From Rossellomorea marisflavi (GTDB lineage Bacteria; Bacillota; Bacilli; Bacillales; Bacillaceae_B), in assembly GCF_009806575.1 (NCBI RefSeq), contig NZ_CP047096.1, positions 1-64,000 of the forward strand: a DNA stretch of 64,000 nucleotides. The letters are read 5' to 3'. The notes under the pieces were generated by a model, which made no database searches, had not been told where the DNA came from, and saw only the letters and a program-made list of their open reading frames with translations. The position numbers and the translations under genes were made by a program. Below, one piece after another: positions 53,218-62,285 of the stretch; the stretch's first letter is position 1; each line of letters starts with the position of its first letter.

Positions 53218-53541
53218 TTAAGCAGCAGAGTTCATGTCATCCAATAATTGAACTCCAGCTAAGACTGCACTCGTGGCTCCATATCCACTTATATAATCAA
53301 TCTTTTTATCCATTCCTTTAGCAAGCTCTTTAACAATGTCCATTGTAATGTGGCCACAAGCATCTAAACATACAACAACACAATCTGCCTTTTTCATAAG
53401 TGTTCGAAAAGCTTTTGCATTTCCACCATTACCGCGAAGCTTCCCATTGTGATGAATAACATTACACCCATGTTTCTTACCAATTTTTTTAAATGTCAGA
53501 TCCTGGGTACCACCAATAATTGCAATTGTAGACTTTTTCAA
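53218..53541 (-). CDS. DUF2325 domain protein
   Basis: 107 residues from TTG 53541 (AAGGGGAG upstream). STIAIIGGTQDLTFKKIGKKHGCNVIHHNGK and MKKADCVVVCLDACGHITMDIVKELAK match the small Rossmann-like DUF2325 family, with IGG near the start, HHNGK and ADCVV. Family function unknown. Behind a promoter element shared with 56387-56410. Confidence 0.8.
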   Translation of the reverse strand: MKKSTIAIIGGTQDLTFKKIGKKHGCNVIHHNGKLRGNGGNAKAFRTLMKKADCVVVCLDACGHITMDIVKELAKGMDKKIDYISGYGATSAVLAGVQLLDDMNSAA

Positions 53542-53588
53542 TTTAATTACTCCCCTTCAAAAGTTTGTAATTAAATAATAATACAACA

Positions 53589-53612
53589 CTACCATTTATG
53601 CAATTGTTTTCT
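53589..53612 (-). promoter_or_regulatory. Shared promoter-like element (copy 1)
   Basis: On the minus strand AGAAAACAATTGCATAAATGGTAG; TTGCAT could be a -35 with TATTAT 17 bases on. A near-identical copy lies at 56387-56410. Confidence 0.55.
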
Positions 53613-54279
53613 TATAATTTAAAATCTTCTTCGTAGACTGCTTGGTCAATCCACCTATTAGAGACAGCTTTCATTACTGCAGATACGCGATTAGAGACAT
53701 TAAGTTTTTTTTGTAGCTTTGAAATATGCACTGCAGCAGTTCCTTGTGTAATAAAAAGCTCTTTTGCTATCTGAGCATTTGTAAATCCTCTTGAAAGGAG
53801 TTCTAAAATTTCCCACTCTCTCTTTGTTAAATCTGGTTTTTTCATAAATTTAGGTGCAAGTTCTTCGTAAGAACTGCTCACTTCTTCTAAGATGCTCTCT
53901 GCAAGGTTCTGGCTTATATATATCTTGTTATTTTTAACCTGGTTTATTGCACGAATTAAATCTTTAGATTGGCTGGATTTATCTACAATACCGCTTACAT
54001 TATTTTGTAAAAATGCTTTTAGATGATCTACGTCTTTCTGAATTGTAAGCACGATAAACTTGCTTATTTTATACGCTTCTTGCACAAGCTTTAAAACGTC
54101 CATAGGGGCATTTGTTGAATATACGGATCTATCACAACTACATCGAAATGGTGGGTACTTCCAAATATATGCGGGCCAAAATCGGCTGAAAAAACGTGGC
54201 AAGAAGAAAGGTTTATTTCAAGAATGGAGTGTAAACCAGTCCGGTAGGCCGTCTGATCATCAATAATTAGAATATTCAT
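53612..54279 (-). pseudogene. LuxR/NarL-type response regulator, one frame break
   Basis: MNILIIDDQTAYRTGLHSILE (Asp pair) and FDVVVIDPYIQQM (phospho-Asp) start the receiver; after a break at about 54100 the frame goes on PMDVLKLVQEAYKISKFIVLT and ends in a LuxR HTH (LTKREWEILELLSRGFTNAQIAKELFITQGTAAVHISKLQKKLNVSNR). The break lies in a run of four C; one more C restores MPPMDVLK. No kinase is nearby. Preceded by a terminator-like hairpin. Confidence 0.85.
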
Positions 54280-54309
54280 CTGTGGGAAAAAACTCCTTTA
54301 AAACAAAGA

Positions 54310-54359
54310 AACCCTCAGCTAGATATACTTCTCGGGAAGAAGTATTCAAACTAAGGGTT
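54310..54359 (-). terminator. Attenuator-like hairpin before the response regulator
   Basis: CAACCCTTAGTTTGAATACTTCTT ... AAGTATATCTAGCTGAGGGTT on the minus strand, then TTTCTTTGTTTT and directly AAAGGAG of the regulator gene. May also end gene 54433-54990. Confidence 0.7.
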
Positions 54360-54432
54360 GTCCTTTTAATATAAGATTGTCATGTCTTTACACATATTAT
54401 AAAGGTAAATGACTTCCAAAAACAATACTATT

Positions 54433-54990
54433 TCACTTTGGACGCATAGGCTGTGAAATCATTTGTACCCGACCATGGTTGAGTAATACATATTGCCCAT
54501 AGCCCTCTTCATTTACATACCAGCACATTTTACTTTGTAGTGGTGGTGGTGCGGAATGATTATGAAGAGGAACAGCGGATTGATATGTATTTGAACTGTT
54601 AAAATGACTAGCGTCTTGTACCAAGGATAAGGTTGTGCTCTTATTAATCAACCAACATCCGAACTCCTTGCTCGGATCCACATACCATTCTGCATCAATA
54701 GGGCTGTCTATCCCTGGTGCAGCTGGATAAGTCATTTGTTCTTGGAGTTTATTAGCGCCTGCCGGCTCAAACCATATTTGCTTAAAGCTCTCCGAATAAT
54801 GCTGTTTATTTTGATTATAGCTATGCGGTACCTTCATCTGGCATCTGGCATAAACTTCAGGGTTTGTTACTTCAACGTCACTGAATATACCACACTGCTG
54901 CATCACCGGATCATATAGTGAACAGGTAGTACGACATGTAGAAGAAGCTTCTTTAGATTGTTTTGTATTATCAATGACTAATTTCAGCAA
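54433..54990 (-). CDS. Hypothetical Cys- and Trp-containing protein, 185 residues
   Basis: N-terminal TCRTTCSLYDPVMQQCGIF has a Cys cluster that could bind metal; C-terminal half has WYVDPSKEFGCWLI and MCWYVNEEGYGQYVLLNHGR. AAAGGGTG lies before TTG/ATG. Cotranscribed with the membrane protein gene upstream. Family not recognised. Confidence 0.6.
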   Translation of the reverse strand: MLKLVIDNTKQSKEASSTCRTTCSLYDPVMQQCGIFSDVEVTNPEVYARCQMKVPHSYNQNKQHYSESFKQIWFEPAGANKLQEQMTYPAAPGIDSPIDAEWYVDPSKEFGCWLINKSTTLSLVQDASHFNSSNTYQSAVPLHNHSAPPPLQSKMCWYVNEEGYGQYVLLNHGRVQMISQPMRPK

Positions 54991-55007
54991 AAACTTTCAC
55001 CCTTTCG

Positions 55008-55532
55008 TTAAATCCCTAATAGCACTGAAGGCATTACCGTAATCAGGACTGCCGTTAAAACACTACCTACATATAGCCTTTTACTCCATCTCAAATATTC
55101 TTTATGATTAATCAGTTTATAGTTAAGCCTAAAGAGGAGACCAACAAGAAGCATTGTAAGTGAAACATAGATACCGGTTGATACTGCCAATCTTAAGCCA
55201 TCATCAATGATAACTGTCCATCCAATTGCATCTGAGCTAAAGAATAAGATGGGTAGTCCCCGAAGAAACAAGATGAAAATCAAGGTTGTGATCATTACTC
55301 CTGTGGACCATTTAGTCCATTGACCATTCTTAAAGATCATAGCCATTACTAACACAATAACCGCCACTACAAAAACGATTGTGATGAGTGTCATTCCGGT
55401 TCCGTACACTATGGGCATAGCCCCTTCTAACATGCTATTTGTTAGCCCAAAGTCTTCATCCATAGACTTTGGAGAGAAGGGATCTTCTGGTGTATCTTTA
55501 GGGACAAATGGAGAAACATTTAGAAAGTTCAT
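55008..55532 (-). CDS. Membrane protein with four to five helices
   Basis: 174 residues: MLEGAMPIVYGTGMTLITIVFVVAVIVLVMAMIF, WSTGVMITTLIFILFLRGLPILF, LAVSTGIYVSLTMLLVGLLF, LYVGSVLTAVLITVMPSVLL are clear membrane segments. Start overlaps the stop of 55529-56236 by 4 bases. Might belong to a secretion or conjugation apparatus, but no partner is identified. Confidence 0.65.
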   Translation of the reverse strand: MNFLNVSPFVPKDTPEDPFSPKSMDEDFGLTNSMLEGAMPIVYGTGMTLITIVFVVAVIVLVMAMIFKNGQWTKWSTGVMITTLIFILFLRGLPILFFSSDAIGWTVIIDDGLRLAVSTGIYVSLTMLLVGLLFRLNYKLINHKEYLRWSKRLYVGSVLTAVLITVMPSVLLGI

Positions 55533-56236
55533 CCTCGAGCCTTCCTTTGGTTCCCCTTAGCTATTCCCTCTACAAATTTCAAAGTCACCTTTTTCCTCAT
55601 ACGGTTAAAGTCCATCTTTCCTTCAAGTAATCGTACATTATAAGTTAAGCTATATTTATCATCAATTTCCTGAAGAATTTCATCATAAATGACTAGCCAC
55701 TGGGTTACTGTTCTCATATTTGGTGCGGTTTTACGAATAGTCTTCATCATTTCTCTGGTACTAAACAGCATCTCAAATTTAATGCTGCTGATTGCGTAAT
55801 CTACACTGGAGATTTCACAGTTTAATATGTACTTGCTGTATTTAGACAGAGTGGTAAAAATATTACGTAAAAACATCATCGGTTGATGCCGATCGCGTTC
55901 AGGGACTTTAATTTTAACTTCTAGGCGAACGTTATCCCCCACTTCTCCTTCTTCATTTACTGATCCATATACTGTAACAGGATTCTTACTGATATCTTTA
56001 TAAAAGAAATCTAACCATCCCATTTGAATCATGGATAAGTGGGCTTCCAGGTTTCCGTAGTAGTCTTCTTCTACGATCCACCCTTTTTCTCCGTCCCCTT
56101 TAAATAAACAAGTATCTACATAGCCATGAGAAGCGCCTTTTTGTTTTTGGCATTTGATTTCGAAAGCATCAACAGCTTCATCTTGGGATTCTAATTTACC
56201 TATAAGTGCGATGATTGATTCTTCACTGAACAACAT
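55529..56236 (-). CDS. Hypothetical protein, 235 residues
   Basis: ATG 56236 (MLFSEESIIALIGKLES) after GGAAGGGGAAC. Alpha/beta; contains VNEEGEVGDNVRLEVKIKVPERDRHQPMMFLRNIF. Translationally coupled to the membrane protein gene. Family not recognised. Confidence 0.65.
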   Translation of the reverse strand: MLFSEESIIALIGKLESQDEAVDAFEIKCQKQKGASHGYVDTCLFKGDGEKGWIVEEDYYGNLEAHLSMIQMGWLDFFYKDISKNPVTVYGSVNEEGEVGDNVRLEVKIKVPERDRHQPMMFLRNIFTTLSKYSKYILNCEISSVDYAISSIKFEMLFSTREMMKTIRKTAPNMRTVTQWLVIYDEILQEIDDKYSLTYNVRLLEGKMDFNRMRKKVTLKFVEGIAKGNQRKARG

Positions 56237-56287
56237 TTTAAGTTCCCCTTCCATCTCGTGTTGAAAGCTTTACAGAAGGATTCGGAT

Positions 56288-56362
56288 GAACTCCTATATC
56301 AATACCAGAAGCTTTCTGCCATTGATATAGGAGGTGACCAAGAATTTCATGGTCACTCACCC
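56288..56362 (-). repeat. Two stem-loops in the leader of the 54.4-56.2 kb operon
   Basis: CTCCTATATCAAT and ATTGATATAGGAG (13-bp arms, 56291-56333) and next to it GTGACC/GGTCAC (about 56333-56356). There is no T run, so this is not a simple terminator; the AGGAGGTGACC on one arm could hide or mimic a ribosome binding site. Confidence 0.6.
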
Positions 56363-56386
56363 TACACCCTACAATAAAACAACAAC

Positions 56387-56410
56387 TACCATTTATGCAA
56401 CTGTTTTCTA
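56387..56410 (-). promoter_or_regulatory. Shared promoter-like element (copy 2)
   Basis: AGAAAACAGTTGCATAAATGGTAG on the minus strand, one base different from 53589-53612. It lies about 150 bases before gene 55529-56236. Confidence 0.55.
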
Positions 56411-56416
56411 TTATAT

Positions 56417-57112
56417 TTACATTGCTAGTCTTTCATGGTGAGATACATTCATATATGCATCTGTTTCATCGTAGATCATGTAGTCTTCTGAGAAATGGTG
56501 CAAAATTGATACTTCTCTTATCTCAATTTTCTCGAGCTGACGGTCCAACTCCACTGAGATAATATCCCCAACAGTGATCTTGGATGCATAGTTACCAACA
56601 TCCAACCATATCCGATCTCCATCTGAAACATGAATATATTGTTTTTCTTCCCCTATTACATTAACTGTCCACTTTTGAATGCCGATAAGTTCGTCTTTGA
56701 TCTTGGCATTTGCTGAAGAGACATATTCATCGTCTATCGTTACATGCCACTCATTATTAAGGTCATTTAACGTTAGACAATCTTCTTCATCTGGATACGA
56801 TGGCCGATCATCATAGTTGATTCTTTTCGATTCACCAGCTAGTTCGACCTGCAGATTGTTAAATAGATCCTCTACAGGAGTTCCTTCGATATCAGATTTA
56901 GTGTAATTAACTTCTGCAACTTCCTCTATTGAGAATACGTTGCTTTGTTCTGGCACTGGTTCAATCAACAACTCGTAAAATTCTTCTTGGTTTTTTGCAA
57001 AAAGTCGTTGGTAAAAGAACTGATCGTACCGCTCCCTACAATAACTATCTAAGCCTTGAATGATAAAAAGCCCAATTACTTTAAACAATTCTATTAAATC
57101 AATCGTTATCAT
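56417..57112 (-). CDS. Hypothetical acidic protein, 231 residues
   Basis: MITIDLIELFKVIGLFIIQGL could be a short hydrophobic start; the C-terminal half has KITVGDIISVELDRQLEKIEIREVSIL, a small beta-barrel look. About 70 bases after the helicase stop and co-directional. ATG preceded by GGAGGGTAATCT. Family not recognised. Confidence 0.6.
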   Translation of the reverse strand: MITIDLIELFKVIGLFIIQGLDSYCRERYDQFFYQRLFAKNQEEFYELLIEPVPEQSNVFSIEEVAEVNYTKSDIEGTPVEDLFNNLQVELAGESKRINYDDRPSYPDEEDCLTLNDLNNEWHVTIDDEYVSSANAKIKDELIGIQKWTVNVIGEEKQYIHVSDGDRIWLDVGNYASKITVGDIISVELDRQLEKIEIREVSILHHFSEDYMIYDETDAYMNVSHHERLAM

Positions 57113-57182
57113 AGATTACCCTCCAAAAGCTGTTACCTTTCCCCCCTTTGTACTGAAAGAGAGGCAAAAGGTCCGCCATTTT

Positions 57183-60100
57183 TTAAAACAGTTCAAAGGC
57201 CAATTGTCCATCAGCAGATGCGCGCTTCTTTTGCTTGATTGAAGTCTTTTTCACTTCAATAATAGGAGCAAAATATTCCGTAGGGTTTATTGATTGAGCT
57301 CTTTTTAACTCAACACTCACTAAATGGGAAAGTATTTCTCCATCCGGGATGTGTTCAAATCCAAAAGCCTCAATAAAGTCAACGGAAAGGACGCCATCTA
57401 CATAGGTGAAACCTTGTATCTGTCCTCTTTCAATACTCTTTATAATTTGATTTTTCTTTCTTAACATCACGTTCTTAGTTGCTTCTGTTTTTATATTTTG
57501 TCTTGTCCAGGATATATATTGTTCAGACAGTGATGGGACCCTTTTCTTCCCTATGTTAGCTAAGATTTGCCGAGCTTTATCGGAAGTCTGGTGAACCCAT
57601 TCTTCTGCCGATCCTTTTAAGACTTTATTACCTTTCTTTACACTTTCAATTAGTAATGACTGTAAGTCTCCATCATCACCTAACATCGCAGATAACCCAT
57701 CTGATGATAATTCTCCGTTTATTGCTGCAGTTGCTCTGTTTTTCATCGCAATAAGTGTAGCCATGGTTTCCTGGAATGTATCTTGATAAGCGAGATAAAA
57801 AAGGCGGCATTCCTCTGTTTGGCCAATTCTAAAGGACCGTCTACTTGATTGATTAATAGTAAAGAGACTCCAAGAAAATTGATAGTATATGAGGGTAGGT
57901 GTACATAATAGGTCAAGTCCTACTTTGACGAGCTCTTGTGAGACAATGCAAACGTCGTAATCCTCTTTATCGATTTTCTTTTTTAACCACTCAGAGCGGC
58001 TGTCAGTTGAAGTCGTCCCTGTATCTAAGATACATACCTTAGCTCCAACAGACTCCAAAATTTTCTGCAACCTTGGACGTAAATCTCTACCTGGTCTGGA
58101 TGAGCCGGTATCTCGCACATAAACGATTGATTTCCTTCCTTCTGCCATTTCACTTTCAATAATTTCCTGAAGTTTTTTTTCTTTTGGTAACAAGCGGGAG
58201 GGATCTAAATGTTTAGCTCTCCAGATTAAAGTTCTCCCATCCTCACCTTTCATAGTCGCATCAGGGAATGTGAATGGATTATCTGGATACGCAATACCAT
58301 AATCAGTCATTGGCAGGTAAAGCTTATGACCATCTTCCAATGTGTGAATATTGTGCTCGAAAGTACGAACCATTTCTTGGTATGAATCCGATAGTTCTTC
58401 ATCCATATCAACAAATATGGTGGGAGTATCAATCAGGTCTACTGGATCTGGCCATACATCTAAAAGTTTTACGTTAACGACATTACTAACCATATATCTT
58501 CCGTAAATAAAACTACTGATACCTGGTAATACCTTTTCAGATGTTTTATTTCCACCGCGAGAATTTGTGTTGCTATTCTCACTTGTCTCTTCTCTCTCAT
58601 ATGTTGTCTTTTCAATATTTCCATACTCTTCATTAAACCTTCGCACTTCGGAGTATTGATAGCCGGAATCAACCATTGATTTGGGGAATAACCTCCACAG
58701 TAGGTAATAAATATCCTCTGCTTTTCCTCCAAACAGTGTTCCAGTACCAGCAATAATTTTCTTAGATACTGAGGCTAAACTTCCTAAAGAGTTGCCTTGA
58801 GCTGTATTACCGCCCTTTAATGGCAATAGGTAAGACTTTGAGATGATCTCCATCTTTTCCCCTGCCCCACACCGTACGTGAAGCTTTCACCTCATACGGC
58901 GTTCCATCTGCTTAGTGAAATATATTTCGTATAGGGAAAAATAACTAGAACAAAAGTCTCGAATTCATTGTACTAAACACAGTAAATCTTTTCTAATCCC
59001 GTTATCAGTTACATAAATCGACATATCCAGTATATTCTCACATTTACTCGCTATATCTCACACATACTCTTAAAAATATTCCTATGCGAATATTTTAAAG
59101 CGCTAACAGACTTGGGACCTTCCCTCCACTGTGTTTCCACAGCTTCTCGAGTACTATGTCCCTACTATCACAACGACAATCTCACTTCGACAAAGCCTTA
59201 TAGAGATCCTCCACGCTGATAGGCGCATCCTAGAGTCCGTTGCTTTCCACGTTCCAATAAGTTTAGCTCTTCAATAAGCCCTTAGGTGCTTGCTTTGGAC
59301 CTGTGGGTGTTATGGTCTCTTAGCTGACCATGCGATTTTCATAACGAACATCTTACTTATCGGTAACCCACACCTTTATATTAAGGCATATATAGATTTC
59401 TCTATATTCGTTCTCGAGATCCTTTCCTTCGCAAGTTCGTCAGTATAAACATTCTCACCATAGACTTTTTATAGCCCCCCGGCCTATCCATTATCGTATC
59501 TCGTTGACGTAGATAAGTTCAGCCGACTTTACCTAGCTTCACACCCAGATTGCTATCTCAAGCTGCGCGTGTAGGAGTTTAGGGAGTTAGTTTCAACCAG
59601 CATGATGGCTTCATTCCTAACTTCAACTTATTAGTTATATTCAACTTAAAAAAAGTTGAACCGCTAACTTCGCAGTCAAGGTTCCACTGCTTATATAGCA
59701 ACGTGTCACACGTTCATGAACTTCATCTACAATCGAAAGATCAAAGAAATTCTTCATTTTCCTTCGGATGTATTCGATGGCAGCAATACGTCTTGGCATT
59801 CCTGTAGCTTTAGGATAACTATTCTGATTCAATTGCTCGTGTTTATACAATGTTTGATTACCATGATTAATTGCGTAGAGTAGCTTTTTTTCATGATCAA
59901 TCCATTCTGAGAATGATGCATAGCGGTTAGGGACTTTTTTAGTCCAAAGGCTTTCCCCACATTCTGAACAAAAAGAATTTTGAGGTTTAGATGAATCTTT
60001 ATTTCTGCGTCCGCTACCAAACTCAAACTCCTCCATGGTCTTTTTAACCAGAACTTCTTCTTCAGATCCGTCCTCATTTACCACTACGCTTTTGGCTTCA

Positions 60101-61383
60101 ATAATTTGATGTGCTTCTCCGCAGCTTCTACAGTAATAACCAAATCGATAAGGTAGCTCCCCTTCACTTGCCTGCCTTTTCGTTTTTATAAACCTGAAGT
60201 CTACAGCCGGAACACTCCTCGAGTCATTCCTCATAGTAGTGAAAGAGACGATAAAAAACGTCGGACGAGTTGGTTTATTCCTCCCAGCAGCTACCCAATT
60301 CTGGTGCCACTGGATAAGTGTTGCGGTGTTTTTTATAACATGGATCTCAGCGTCAGGTATAAGCTCTTTAATCTCTAATGGCCACTTCTTCGTTAAAGAG
60401 GGCGGGCACATTAGACAAGCAAAATAGCCTTTTTTATTTATTAGTTCATGATAACCATCAGTTATCGCTGTCATCATTGATGACTTACCCGTGCTCATTT
60501 GACCTTGGATTATGACCGCTTTTTGTTTTGTTAATCTTTTAGCTATAGCGGTTGATACATGGCCTTGTACAGGAAATAGCTGTCTTGGATAATTATCAAA
60601 GTGAGGAAGAATCTCGTCTTTCATTGGATCGTGATCAGGTATGACTTCATCAGAGAGCTTCGTAACCATATCATCTGAGAAAGTCACCATGTAATCCGTG
60701 AGAGACTCCAAACTTGAAAGGGCTGAGCCGCTTCCCTTTTTAGGAAATTGCAATGTGCCACTTTGAATCATGTCTGATATTAGTTTGTCTGCTTGCTCTT
60801 CCTCAAGATTAATACGAAGTAATGAGATTCCTTCTGGAAACAATCCATGATCAAAATATATGTCCACTTCTTCAATGAATTTCCGACGAATCAGTTCTTC
60901 GTATACGGCCATTTTCCAATCATCTAAGATATGAAGACCATACTTAGCTCCACCTAAAAGTGTGGCAACATCTTCTGACGGATTGTTCTCAAAACAGAGG
61001 ATGTACTCATTATTCAATAATAGCTTTTCATGAACTATGGCCATTGCTTTTTTATTTTGGTTAATCGTGATGGGAAATCGCTCATATGCACCTTTTTCAG
61101 CAACAAGACCAAATTCACTTTTGAACTCATAGTTGGTGAGTCCCTTCTCTCCATATCCAAACCGGAAGCCACTTGAACCAATATCCATTGCTGCTTTCAT
61201 TGCCTGCAAAGTGGAATCACTTCCAGCTAAGATTGACATCAGGATAATTGGTGGTTTGTCAGAGTGTACTTGCTCCAAAGCAAGTCCATAACAAAAGGTA
61301 CTTTGCCAAGCTTGCTCTAAGTAAACCTCCAACATCTTTGGATTATCTTCTGTTTCCACTAATTTAAATAATTCTTCAGTCAT
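57183..61383 (-). CDS. SNF2/DExH-type helicase, 1102 residues, interrupted by a group II intron
   Basis: Exon 1 is 61383-59712, exon 2 is 58819-57183; joined they give exactly 1103 codons with the stop. Walker A IIQGQMSTGKSSMMTAI (about residue 297), a zinc-ribbon insert (YYCRSCGE and FCSECGE, about 415-465), the DEVH box IVDEVHELKGGN across the splice site, motif III region IAGTGTLFGG, and motif VI QSSRRSFRIGQTEECRLFYLA. It should translocate on DNA using ATP. Unspliced, translation from exon 1 stops 23 codons into the intron after DEVHE, removing all C-terminal motifs. LexA box at 61486 suggests SOS induction. The large N-terminal 280 residues are not recognised. Confidence 0.88.
58820..59711 (-). 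mobile_element. ORF-less group II intron, 892 bases
   Basis: On the minus strand it begins GTGTGACACG (consensus GTGYG) and ends near CCTATTGCCAT. Close to its end is a domain-V hairpin GCCGTATGAGG-TG-AAAG-CTTCACGTACGGT (about 58869-58902), followed by a domain-VI-like stem with TTACC carrying a candidate branch A. Removing it joins GAAC to TAAAG and restores HELKGG in frame. No reverse transcriptase frame is present, so splicing needs the RNA alone or a maturase supplied in trans. Confidence 0.88.
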
Positions 61384-61485
61384 ATCGTCCCCATAATTGA
61401 AAGGAAATTAATCAATTAAGGGAATCCCCTAATTGATTGTCTCCAATCGAATTAGGGAAGCACCTCCCTTATGTTGTCAATTATA

Positions 61486-61497
61486 GAACATATGTTC
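61486..61497 (-). promoter_or_regulatory. LexA-type SOS box before the helicase gene
   Basis: GAACATATGTTC is a perfect palindrome of the Bacillus LexA operator. On the minus strand TATAAT follows one base after it (61480-61485 region), so it sits in the promoter spacer, about 100 bases before ATG 61383. Confidence 0.8.
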
Positions 61498-61519
61498 CTG
61501 CTTTTGTAGTTATTTTTCC

Positions 61520-61771
61520 TCAGTCGGTTCCTAGTGAATATGTTTTAATAAACCAATCGTGTGGTTTATCTTTCACAAGCTCGATACAATCACTAATTGC
61601 CTCCTGTACCGATTCACTGAAACCTAGAGTCACATCCCCTAATTTTTTTGATTGCGCGGTTATCTTAAAGACAGGTTCTCCAAGGACATCCTCTCCAACG
61701 TACCGCACTACAAATGAAACTCCATTCTCTGTGGTTTCGTAGTACCTTTCCATCACTACACATTCGTCCAT
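61520..61771 (-). CDS. Small hypothetical protein under structured leader 5
   Basis: 83 residues, MDECVVMERYYETTENG then a beta-rich part (VGEDVLGEPVFKITAQ) and a helix (SVQEAISDCIELV). ATG follows GAAAGGGTGCTTTAG, the leader-associated 5-prime sequence also found at 9697 and 12182. Function unknown. Confidence 0.6.
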   Translation of the reverse strand: MDECVVMERYYETTENGVSFVVRYVGEDVLGEPVFKITAQSKKLGDVTLGFSESVQEAISDCIELVKDKPHDWFIKTYSLGTD

Positions 61772-61866
61772 CTAAAGCACCCTTTCAAACTGTTTTATCT
61801 ATATAAAAAGTGATATGGATCATACATCCATATCTCTTGGACACCCGCTCAGTAGCTTAATAAACA

Positions 61867-61973
61867 CAAAAAAGCCCTTGAGTCTGATAAATAAATAATC
61901 CGAATTAAAGATTATTTACATCAACCTCAAAGGCTGCACTGATAAGTAATAAACTGCTGACTAAACTAGTCGC
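61867..61973 (-). promoter_or_regulatory. Structured leader with terminator, copy 5 of 5
   Basis: Minus strand: hairpin GCGACTA-GT-TTAGTCAGC (61956-61973), with stem bases that differ from the other copies but still pair; spacer; terminator GCAGCCTTTGAGGTTG ... AATAATC/GATTATT ... CTCAAGGGCTTTTTT (61867-61937). Promoter TTGTTT-17-TATAAT lies just upstream (62007-62035). Confidence 0.75.
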
Positions 61974-62006
61974 AAAAAAGTAAGAAGCTAAATATTTAAT
62001 ATGTTT

Positions 62007-62035
62007 ATTATACTCAAATAGAAAGAGTAAAACAA
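62007..62035 (-). promoter_or_regulatory. Promoter of structured leader 5
   Basis: On the minus strand TTGTTT and TATAAT with a 17-base spacer, about 35 bases before the first hairpin. Confidence 0.75.
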
Positions 62036-62092
62036 TAGATACTTACAGTTTTCTCCTGCAATAAGATTATAATTAACTATGCTACCCACCAC

Positions 62093-62272
62093 TTAGAGTA
62101 TTTTATTTTCGATACCATTATATATTCTAATTATATTTTGCCGATGAAGAATGATTATTGTTGTGCATATTAATAATGATAGCCCTATCATTATTTCCCC
62201 TTCAAATATTAGGCTGAATATGAATAATGTAATACTAGCGAATATGGAACTTAGGGATACATAATAGTTAAT
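62093..62272 (-). pseudogene. plsY: C-terminal fragment of plsY (glycerol-3-phosphate acyltransferase)
   Basis: After an in-frame stop at 62273-62275 the frame reads INYYVSLSSIFASITLFIFSL ... TTIIILHRQNIIRIYNGIEN, matching the last two membrane helices and the HRxNIxRLxxGxEN end of PlsY. The rest of the gene is absent: upstream lies the accA stop only 13 bases away. A frame inside it (ATG 62188, with GAAGGGG upstream) could still be translated as 32 residues. Confidence 0.75.
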
Positions 62273-62285
62273 TTATCTGGTATGA

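Noticed and set aside
59641-59711. The 23 extra residues after DEVHE as the natural end of a short helicase-like protein
   Set aside because: They are read from the intron 5-prime end; splicing restores the conserved motif and the C-terminal helicase half.
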